A program made the translations under genes and the position numbers. From assembly GCA_019649035.1 (NCBI GenBank), contig BMAT01013331.1, positions 1-22,379 on the forward strand: a stretch of 22,379 nt of DNA, given 5' to 3'. This document shows, one piece after another, positions 18,586-22,379 of this stretch. The first letter of the stretch is position 1; every line of letters begins with the position of its first letter. The notes under the pieces were generated by a model that was not told where the DNA came from, ran no database searches, and saw only the letters and a program-made list of their open reading frames with translations. Origin of the DNA: Elysia marginata (Eukaryota > Mollusca > Gastropoda > Plakobranchidae).

Positions 18586-20418
18586 AAGAGAGAGAGAGGT
18601 ATAAAACTATGATACCCGTTTTTATCGATTCTTTTTATTCGTACTTTTGGTTGATCGACAGGCAGCACGAAGGAAAACGTGATGGTATCTACAGGCAGGT
18701 CGCCCATTCTAGAACTGGACACAACTGATGCTACAGGTGTAATAACGGCCGAGGCGGCAGATTTCAGCACGGTAAGGATACTGCATTTATTTTCATTATA
18801 CCTCATGTTTATTACTGCAAAGCAGTTAGGCCTATGGAAGGAACCTGAGGACTGCAGACATGGCGACTGTCCTCAGTTTCACTTTATCAGCAGCGCCCAG
18901 CAGCAGTTCCTAAAATTGGAGTCCAGTCCACTCTTCGAGGTTTTCATGCCAGTTTTTCCTTTGTGTCCATGTCGTCCTTTCATCCTTTACAATGCATTTT
19001 ATGATTGATTTGGACATTCTGCAGCGCCGTATATTATGCTCGATCCACAGTGTTTTTTTTCTTTTAATAATAGTGATTTGAGACGTTCCTGTGCTCCTCC
19101 CAATATAATCTTTAGCTTTGTATTTAGTTCAAGAAATCTGCATCTCAAAAGTCTGGATCTTTTTATAAGTGCAGTCGTGAGTGTCCTTGTCTCGCAGCCA
19201 TACAGAATGATCAAGGTGACAAGGAATTTGTAAATTTTTAATGTTCTTGTGAGACGGATGTTGCTCTTCCATATTCTGTTTAGTTTTGTGGAGGCAGAAG
19301 TTACATTGTAAACGCGGACTTCTTATCTATTGCACTGTTTTCTCGTCAGTGTATATAGAGCCCGCTTGTGAAAATAATAGAATATTCCGTCTTTTTTATA
19401 ACCATTGTCTCGGACTTCTCAGTTCTGACTTCCATAGCATAGGCGCCTTCTCCATGAACCAGCCTGTCGGTTAGTCCTGAAGCTCCTTGTTTGTTTCCCT
19501 TTAAATGATTATAGCTCACAAAAACAAGATCCACTTTCTTTTTATTCCTATGCTGATGAATTTTCGTAGATTTCTAGCGTTATATGCTTAATTTGATGGT
19601 AATTCTGTTTTTTTTTCATGTTCTATCCTACTATGGCCTTTCATGTATACTGCCATAATACCTTGCCCTATGTATCATCCGAAAGAAGCATTGAGGAACA
19701 GAAATGCATGTATAATCGAACTGGGAAAATAAATTGTTTCGTGACCAATGCAAATTTGTAGAAAGTGGGAAAATTAGTTTGCGAAAAAGGAGTTTAAAAA
19801 CATTTCTCTAATTTTCCTTGTATTTTGAATGAAAGGATGCTTGAATATTTTTCTACAACATATATAGATAATTCCATTAAACTTTTAACGTTTGGAAGCT
19901 GATAAAATTGACAGGCTAAAATATCAACGCTCTGTAATGTGGATATCGCGACATCCGACTCATTTAGACTGGTTGCGAGACAAATATTTCAACACACTTC
20001 ATGTCTACCCGCACATTAGTATCGTTAATGCACTACATGTATCGATATCCGTGATATCTACGGGTGACTATTCACATCACCAGTGACGTGGGGGGACAGA
20101 ATTTTCTATACAATATTACAATTGAACGCATGAAAACATTGCTGTGCACGAACATCATTGGGAAGCTTAAAGACGGTAAAGTGAACATAAATAATATTTG
20201 AACGCACTGGATGTCATCACTCACTAAACTTCATGACGTATCGATGTCTGTGTTGTCCCCAGGTGTCTATCGATATCACCACGGACGCGGACGGCCAGAA
20301 CGTAGTGGCGTCCAGTGAGAACGAAGTGAACTTCACCGTGGAACCAGGGGTGCCGCTGTTTGCCAAGTTCTCTTCCCAGGCAGCCACAGATACGGCTGTT
20401 ACCGTCACCTTCGCCTAA
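7460..20418 (+). CDS. Secreted M4-family zinc metallopeptidase precursor (14 exons)
   Basis: The gene encodes a 639-residue preproenzyme of the thermolysin/pseudolysin type, a secreted endopeptidase that typically cleaves before hydrophobic residues. Exons join as 7460-7644, 8359-8616, 9138-9212, 9774-9867, 10270-10345, 11877-12013, 13293-13442, 14041-14243, 15255-15348, 15927-16088, 16816-16956, 18206-18284, 18662-18771 and 20263-20418. Order of parts: signal peptide (1-20), FTP/PepSY-like propeptide (about 60-205), catalytic domain (about 230-545), C-terminal extension (about 546-639). Visible catalytic residues are H377-E378-x-x-H381, the third zinc ligand E401 exactly 20 residues on as in thermolysin, D405, Y392, R438, H463 and the NAFWDG substrate strand (N349). 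C267/C295 and C510/C540 match the usual disulfide positions of pseudolysin-like members. Sequons occur at N207 and N611. Nothing is broken, so the enzyme should be active. The physiological role is unknown; digestion, defence or matrix turnover are possible. Confidence 0.93.
7645..8358 (+). other. Intron 1 with pyrimidine-rich 3' part
   Basis: 714 bp between GTAAGT and CTCTCAG. A long TTTC/CTCT-rich stretch (about 8085-8200) lies well upstream of the acceptor. No transposon is recognised. Confidence 0.8.
8359..8616 (+). CDS. M4 gene exon 2: propeptide, FTP-like segment
   Basis: Encodes residues 62-147 plus two bases of codon 148. It contains QTYAGYEVFG (82-91), the hallmark of the FTP (fungalysin/thermolysin propeptide) region, followed by a DMDGHVTG turn. 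In M4 enzymes this region chaperones folding and inhibits the enzyme until it is cleaved. The open frame continues to an intronic TAA at 8618, so the exon end is set by the GTAAGA donor at 8617 and by joining in frame to exon 3. Confidence 0.9.
8617..9137 (+). other. Intron 2, carrying an AGT array
   Basis: 521 bp from GTAAGA to TTATCAG. Over 40 percent of it is AGT, AGC and related triplets (about 8640-8931). Confidence 0.85.
8825..8931 (+). repeat. AGT trinucleotide microsatellite in intron 2
   Basis: The run is pure at about 8853-8914 (some 20 units), with interrupted AGT and GGT copies before and after. A looser AGT/AGC zone begins at 8640. Same motif as the arrays at 1-190 and 16312-16620. 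Confidence 0.95.
9138..9212 (+). CDS. M4 gene exon 3: propeptide, PepSY-like segment begins
   Basis: Encodes residues 148-172 plus two bases of codon 173. The peptide includes VIYVDPDTGKATLAYR, of the type found at the start of the PepSY part of M4 propeptides (LAY-R/V strand). Bounded by TTATCAG and AG|GTAGGG, phase 2 at both ends. At 75 nt it is the shortest coding exon in the gene. Confidence 0.87.
9213..9773 (+). other. Intron 3, nothing notable
   Basis: 561 bp from GTAGGG to CCAACAG. AT-rich, with no recognised repeat or gene. Confidence 0.8.
9774..9867 (+). CDS. M4 gene exon 4: propeptide, PepSY-like segment ends
   Basis: Encodes residues 173-204. VEYYFQRGD..SWPTYFIDA followed by a D-x-V-L turn is the usual end of the propeptide beta sheet in M4 precursors. 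The exon closes at GAG|GTGAAA, phase 0. The frame stays open into intron 4 as far as 10047, but this part is a tandem repeat and is not needed to join exon 5. Confidence 0.9.
9907..10025 (+). repeat. Degenerate ~22-bp tandem repeat in intron 4
   Basis: The core TATGAAAGAGGGTTTTTCCC recurs with ATGAAAG at 9931, 9946, 9968, 9989 and 10012 (spacing 15, 22, 21 and 23). Each unit holds a GGG-T-run-CCC inverted motif. It lies 40 bp downstream of the exon 4 donor and fills about a third of the 402-bp intron 4 (9868-10269). Confidence 0.85.
10270..10345 (+). CDS. M4 gene exon 5: propeptide/mature linker
   Basis: Encodes residues 205-229 plus one base of codon 230. It starts after CATTAAG and ends at GGAG|GTAAGC, phase 1. 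The peptide is polar, with an N-glycosylation sequon (NMT, N207) and an ETTTRRPGG stretch. Its position between propeptide and catalytic domain and its paired arginines make it the likely region of maturation cleavage; the exact site is not visible. Confidence 0.87.
10346..11876 (+). other. Intron 5, carrying SINE copy 1
   Basis: At 1531 bp this is the longest intron. A sense-strand SINE occupies 11347-11655, preceded by a CT-rich stretch. The remaining DNA is AT-rich and shows no gene. Confidence 0.85.
11347..11655 (+). mobile_element. tRNA-derived SINE, copy 1 (family 1), intron 5
   Basis: The head is tRNA-like: GGCTCTG at the 5' end can pair with CCGAGTC downstream as an acceptor stem, GCCTTAGTGGTAAGAC fits the pol III A box, and GGTTCGATCCC (from 11401) fits the B box. 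A roughly 230-bp body and a short CAACCAACTAACC tail follow. The element is flanked by an 11-bp imperfect direct repeat, GTCTCTGTATA before and GTTTCTGTATA after, which looks like a target-site duplication. The body matches copy 2 at 17723 over its whole length. Confidence 0.9.
11877..12013 (+). CDS. M4 gene exon 6: start of the catalytic domain
   Basis: Encodes residues 230-275. GLGGNPKTGRRTYGSDG is the typical opening of the mature domain in pseudolysin/vibriolysin-type M4 enzymes. C267 is placed to pair with C295 in exon 7, 28 residues apart, as for the first disulfide of that group. C232 and C256 are extra. The exon starts after TTTTTGCAG and ends at AAG|GTTGGT, a weaker donor, phase 0. 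Confidence 0.9.
12014..13292 (+). other. Intron 6, nothing notable
   Basis: 1279 bp from GTTGGT to AATCAAG. AT-rich, with no SINE, LINE or microsatellite recognised. Confidence 0.8.
13293..13442 (+). CDS. M4 gene exon 7: N-terminal lobe of catalytic domain
   Basis: Encodes residues 276-325, exactly 50 codons in phase 0 at both ends. It holds VVDNGN, C295 and AYGVASDAFYYG, the segment that leads into the helix carrying the substrate-side wall in M4 enzymes. The donor is CAA|GTAAGC. Confidence 0.9.
13443..14040 (+). other. Intron 7, with a possible cryptic exon
   Basis: 598 bp from GTAAGC to TCGCCTAG. Within it, 13863-13919 is bounded by good splice signals and is described among the findings. 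Confidence 0.8.
14041..14243 (+). CDS. M4 gene exon 8: active-site helix with HELGH
   Basis: Encodes residues 326-392 plus two bases of codon 393. NAFWDG (349-354) is the substrate-binding edge strand. GDG..TFYPLVSQDVIAHE leads into H377-E-L-G-H381, which gives two zinc ligands and the catalytic base E378. Y392 is 11 residues after H381, as Tyr157 is in thermolysin. The donor GTCAGT at 14244 falls inside the first copy of a 37-bp tandem repeat. Confidence 0.95.
14226..14360 (+). repeat. 37-bp tandem repeat spanning the exon 8 donor
   Basis: The core CCGTCTGGTCTATAGGTCAG recurs four times, with the GTCTG/GTTTG motif at 14231, 14268, 14305 and 14342, exactly 37 bp apart each time. The first copy is the last 18 bases of exon 8 plus the start of intron 8. 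Later copies are partly degenerate and end near 14360. Copy 3 keeps a GGTCAGTATACC donor-like sequence; copies 2 and 4 do not. Confidence 0.9.
14244..15254 (+). other. Intron 8, with tandem repeat and a possible micro-exon
   Basis: 1011 bp from GTCAGT to CCAATAG. It holds the 37-bp repeat and a 30-nt segment (14539-14568) bounded by splice-like sites. Confidence 0.85.
15255..15348 (+). CDS. M4 gene exon 9: third zinc ligand
   Basis: Encodes residues 393-424. SGGINEAFSD (396-405) supplies E401, the third zinc ligand, with N400 and D405 that in M4 enzymes position the zinc-binding residues. ISGEAAE follows, as in pseudolysin-like enzymes. The exon joins exon 8 across codon 393 (AG|A) and ends AAT|GTCAGT, phase 0. 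Confidence 0.93.
15349..15926 (+). other. Intron 9, nothing notable
   Basis: 578 bp from GTCAGT to TACCAG. No repeat or gene recognised. Confidence 0.8.
15927..16088 (+). CDS. M4 gene exon 10: catalytic histidine
   Basis: Encodes residues 425-478, 54 codons in phase 0. LRY gives R438, 37 residues after E401 as Arg203 is in thermolysin. QYYNGMDVHYSSGIFN (455-470) carries H463, which stabilises the transition state in this family, with the SSG-x-x-N helix start. The donor is GCG|GTAAGT. Confidence 0.94.
16089..16815 (+). other. Intron 10, carrying a large AGT array
   Basis: 727 bp from GTAAGT to CACCAG. About 310 bp of it is trinucleotide repeat. Confidence 0.85.
16312..16620 (+). repeat. Compound AGT/AGC microsatellite in intron 10
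   Basis: Two pure AGT tracts (about 16368-16436 and 16537-16608) are separated by a degenerate AGT/GGT zone, with an AGC block at about 16347-16368. It is the longest array in the window. The poly-Leu, poly-Val and poly-Tyr open frames on both strands here come only from the repeat. Confidence 0.95.
16816..16956 (+). CDS. M4 gene exon 11: C-terminal lobe of catalytic domain
   Basis: Encodes residues 479-525, 47 codons, phase 0. ANRNLWTTRSTFKAGACAVIKA matches the usual helix pair of the M4 C-terminal lobe (W-T-x-x-S-x-F-x-x-G-A-C). C510 is set to pair with C540 in exon 12; C490 and C516 are extra. The donor is AAG|GTGAGA. Confidence 0.92.
17723..18028 (+). mobile_element. tRNA-derived SINE, copy 2 (family 1), intron 11
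   Basis: Same family and orientation as the element at 11347. The head starts ACCGGCTCTTTGGCCTGGCGG, with B box GGTTCGATTCTC (from 17778) and the shared GAGTCAAACCAAGGACTTTA junction to the body. The body (AGCAGCTGATCCGCCTAGTG and onwards) stays colinear with copy 1 to the CGTTAAAATTCAAACAAC tail. Differences are scattered substitutions. No clear target-site duplication was seen, which suggests an older insertion. Confidence 0.9.
18141..18184 (+). repeat. (CT)22 dinucleotide run upstream of exon 12
   Basis: Forty-four bases of uninterrupted CT, ending 21 bases before exon 12. It can serve as part of the polypyrimidine tract of this acceptor. A complementary GA tract lies on the other side of the exon at 18550-18598. 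Confidence 0.97.
18206..18284 (+). CDS. M4 gene exon 12: end of catalytic domain
   Basis: Encodes residues 526-551 plus one base of codon 552. ARTAFQPTGLDVSSC is the typical last helix of an M4 catalytic domain (AR-x-AF-x-x-x-G-V), with C540 after it. The exon is 79 nt, not a multiple of three, so skipping it would shift the frame. It is bounded by TTCTAAACCGTTTAG and GCAG|GTGAGA and flanked by complementary CT and GA tracts. Confidence 0.9.
18285..18661 (+). other. Intron 12, carrying a GA tract
   Basis: 377 bp from GTGAGA to ATCGACAG, the shortest intron. The GA run is at 18550-18598. Confidence 0.85.
18550..18598 (+). repeat. (GA)n dinucleotide run downstream of exon 12
   Basis: About 31 uninterrupted bases of GA/AG (18550-18580), then two AAAG interruptions and more AG to 18598. 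It is complementary to the (CT)22 run at 18141-18184. Confidence 0.97.
18662..18771 (+). CDS. M4 gene exon 13: C-terminal extension, first part
   Basis: Encodes residues 552-588. The peptide is beta-rich and free of cysteine (ENVMVSTGRSPILELDTTDA, then GVITAEAADFST). It lies beyond the M4 catalytic fold. Bacterial relatives often carry C-terminal PPC or other beta-sandwich domains, but I cannot assign this one to a family. The donor is ACG|GTAAGG, phase 0. Confidence 0.85.
18772..20262 (+). other. Intron 13, carrying an antisense LINE remnant
   Basis: 1491 bp from GTAAGG to GTCCCCAG. The LINE relic covers about 18840-19495; the rest (19500-20262) is AT-rich and shows nothing recognisable. 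Confidence 0.85.
18840..19495 (-). pseudogene. Decayed LINE reverse-transcriptase C-terminal fragment
   Basis: On the minus strand, broken frames read, in order, LTDRLVHGEGAYAMEVRTEK (near 19480), LNRIWKSNIRLT and LYGCETRTLT (near 19260-19176), then RKNWHENLEEWTGL and a final ELLLGAADKVKLRTVAMS (near 18950-18860). These are the late reverse-transcriptase/thumb motifs and C-terminal tail usual in non-LTR retrotransposons of the sort with ILLYGCETWTL. Stops (for example before the IRSPR stretch and within the EEWTGL tail) and frameshifts show it is dead. The upstream endonuclease and catalytic YADD part are absent: a 5'-truncated copy. Confidence 0.85.
20263..20418 (+). CDS. M4 gene exon 14: C-terminal extension, end and stop
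   Basis: Encodes residues 589-639 and the TAA stop at 20416-20418. The peptide alternates hydrophobic and polar residues in a beta-strand pattern (VSIDITTDADGQNVV, VNFTVEPGVPLFAKF, TAVTVTFA), with one sequon at N611. It is richer in GC than the surrounding DNA. The acceptor is TTGTCCCCAG. With exon 13 it forms a non-catalytic domain of about 90 residues. Confidence 0.88.
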   Translation: MSIDITTDADGQNVVASSENEVNFTVEPGVPLFAKFSSQAATDTAVTVTFA

Positions 20419-21340
20419 TGCAAGCCATCCTTCCAATATGAGTTGCCGGGGTTTTAGTCTGATTTCAGGTTAACGTGTTGAAAACAAACCTCAGTGATGC
20501 CAACTAAAAAGATAATGTTTTTACTTAACATATCCTTTAACACCAAATAAGTTTGTGCTAATCTAACTATTTTTCTTATTGATCGATATGGTTAGCTTTT
20601 AAAGCTTTTTGTAACTAATGATTTTACAGTATAATTTACGGAACACTGGTATCACTGATTTTTTTTTTATTAACTACTATGAGTTTATAATTTTTGTCTT
20701 AACAAAAACAGAAACATACTTAATATATGTTTATATTTCCTGGCCCAAACAACATCCTCTTTAAATTTGATCCTTTTTTTTTTCACCCGGTAACTTAACA
20801 AGCTGCCTAACCCTTTGGACAACAAAAATGTTAAGTATAAACGCCTACACTCTGGATCATTTACCAAAACATGCTGTGAACTGTGTTGCAGGTCATTAAA
20901 ATTTTTGAACGAATACAGATTTTGTTTTTGCTTTTTTTAAAAGAGAGTTTATTTTTCCAAGTTTGAAAAGGAAGTTCTACAGACTTTATATCAATTTAGG
21001 TCATCTCCCATAAGTACAAAATTATCTTTTCAGGACAGACTGGTAGGTTATTTTTTCAATGTACATGCACTTCTACAACTTCATCAAACAACATCCTAAT
21101 GAGTTTGTAGCGCTTTTTTGTAGATGATCCGGTGTAAGGATGTGCAATATGGATACCCCTGATGATGTTGAATTATTCTCTACCTTTTGATGGGTAGATT
21201 TACCATTCCGTGTGGTTACTGTGAATGTTCAAGTGTCTTAATATCCAACAAATAATGTATGCATGTGGACATATGTTAACTGTAGATAGACGCAATTATA
21301 TAAATATGTACAAAATAAAAGCCATTCTCAATTGTTTTAT
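20419..21340 (+). other. Probable 3' UTR of the M4 gene
   Basis: About 0.9 kb of AT-rich DNA after the stop. The best polyadenylation signal is AATAAA at 21314-21319, followed by a T-rich stretch (TTTCTTCTTTTTCTCTTTG, about 21350) suited to a downstream element. A later AATAAA near 21500 is an alternative. No coding potential is visible. Confidence 0.5.
21314..21319 (+). terminator. Candidate polyadenylation signal AATAAA
   Basis: A canonical hexamer about 0.9 kb after the M4 stop codon, with a T-rich downstream region about 30 bases on. The first canonical hexamer after the stop that has such a context. Inference only, without transcript data. Confidence 0.5.
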
Positions 21341-22379
21341 ACAAAAAATGACTTTCTTCTTTTTCTCTTTGTACTGACGTATGCTACACGTAGTCGTTCT
21401 ATATTTTTCTGTTGTAACTTGTTATGTCTTTGTCCTTACATTGACCTGTTGATTACAGTGGCTTTGTTAGCGCTATAACAAAAATATTCATCGATAAAAT
21501 AAAAAATATCGATTGTATATTATTACATTTTAATACAAAATGTGGATTCCGAATACATGACTGCCTCCTAAAACCAAAGGGTCACGTGTTTGTAAAAAAA
21601 AAAGTCGGAGCATCACAAACACAACAAGCGAGCTTGTCAGGACAGTAAAGCAACATAAATACCAGCTCTTCTGCTTGAATAAAACAAAACTCTGTCTTTT
21701 TGGTGGACACTCTCCATTTTTCCCCAGAAAACTACAAGGTAAATTATAAAATATCATAACGAAACAACTCATTGTCCTATAAGACCTTTTTGGGGGTCAA
21801 TTAATTTGGCTTAAAGGGTTCAATTCTTAACAAGTTTTGCTCACGTAATTTGACACTCAGAAAAACATGAATTGTTGGCGGTCTCCTTAAAACCCTTAAT
21901 AACAGTGAAAATATTGTTTTATAAGTATTTGGCCTGTTCATGTTGTTTGTAGCGATGCCCAAAGAAAAGAAATAGTTATTTTTAGCAAAGATGCGTGAAG
22001 AGGTACCACCGATCTATTTTTTTTCTATATTATGAGTTCCATATTCATGGTTGGGGCTTTTGTCACCAGATTATTTACCAGTAAAGCAATAGCTGATTGG
22101 TAGCAGAGCCAAGTCGCCGGCGTAGTCTAGATCGCTAGCTGTGTCCACAATGTCCATTATATACCATTTCCTTTACAAGTGGTTGCTTCTTTCATTTGTC
22201 AATCACATGTAGGTATATACATGAACGGCGTCAGAGGGCATATTTGTTGAACTCTTACCTTGAGGTCAAAGCTATTTGTTGGAACCCCCTTGTGTGAAAC
22301 TATGCAGTTCTTCCCATCTAAATGCTTTTAATGATGCTTTATAACTTCTGTGGGGTTCCATAGTGTCGCCTGGTCGCTG
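21341..22379. other. Intergenic DNA, no gene seen
   Basis: No splice-bounded exon, RNA gene or named repeat is visible from here to the window end. The short minus-strand frame at 21530-21772 has no features of a real protein. Confidence 0.55.

Noticed and set aside
1..22379. CRISPR array, operon or prophage
   Set aside because: No direct repeats with unique spacers, and no ribosome binding sites or clustered long open frames; the DNA is clearly eukaryotic.

Overview
This is a stretch of animal nuclear DNA. It is AT-rich, most of it is non-coding, and it holds one intron-rich protein gene on the + strand, microsatellites, tRNA-derived SINEs and a decayed LINE fragment. These features, and a bacterial-type M4 peptidase gene with animal-style introns, suggest a marine invertebrate. 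A gastropod mollusc is my best guess, but the assignment is an inference and cannot be proved from the window.

The gene runs from about 7460 to 20418. I could assemble 14 coding exons (185, 258, 75, 94, 76, 137, 150, 203, 94, 162, 141, 79, 110 and 156 nt). All are bounded by AG/GT splice sites, all phases match, and the total is 1920 nt: 639 codons plus a stop. The product is a complete secreted prepro-metallopeptidase of family M4 (thermolysin/pseudolysin/vibriolysin type). It has a signal peptide, an FTP/PepSY-type propeptide, a catalytic domain with every expected zinc and catalytic residue at the family spacing, and a C-terminal extension of about 90 residues. M4 enzymes are mainly bacterial and fungal, so this looks like an old transfer that has become an ordinary intron-bearing animal gene.

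Layout. 1-7459 is upstream DNA with no convincing gene. It holds an ACT array (1-175), an 18-bp tandem repeat (1549-1632), a G-quadruplex motif beside a 16-bp palindrome (2126-2174), a 13-bp-arm hairpin (2938-2984), a weak minus-strand open stretch (3140-3359), an antisense SINE (about 4455-4705), a GC-rich island (about 4950-5145) and a purine tract (6462-6540). 7460-20418 is the M4 gene. Its introns carry AGT arrays (introns 2 and 10), a ~22-bp tandem repeat (intron 4), two sense copies of one SINE family (introns 5 and 11), complementary CT and GA tracts flanking exon 12, and an antisense LINE reverse-transcriptase remnant (intron 13). 20419 to about 21340 is the likely 3' UTR, and the rest is featureless.

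The points most worth following up are the M4 gene itself, a 37-bp tandem repeat whose first copy contains the end of exon 8 and its splice donor, and the (CT)22/(GA)n pair that could fold exon 12 into a hairpin loop in the pre-mRNA.
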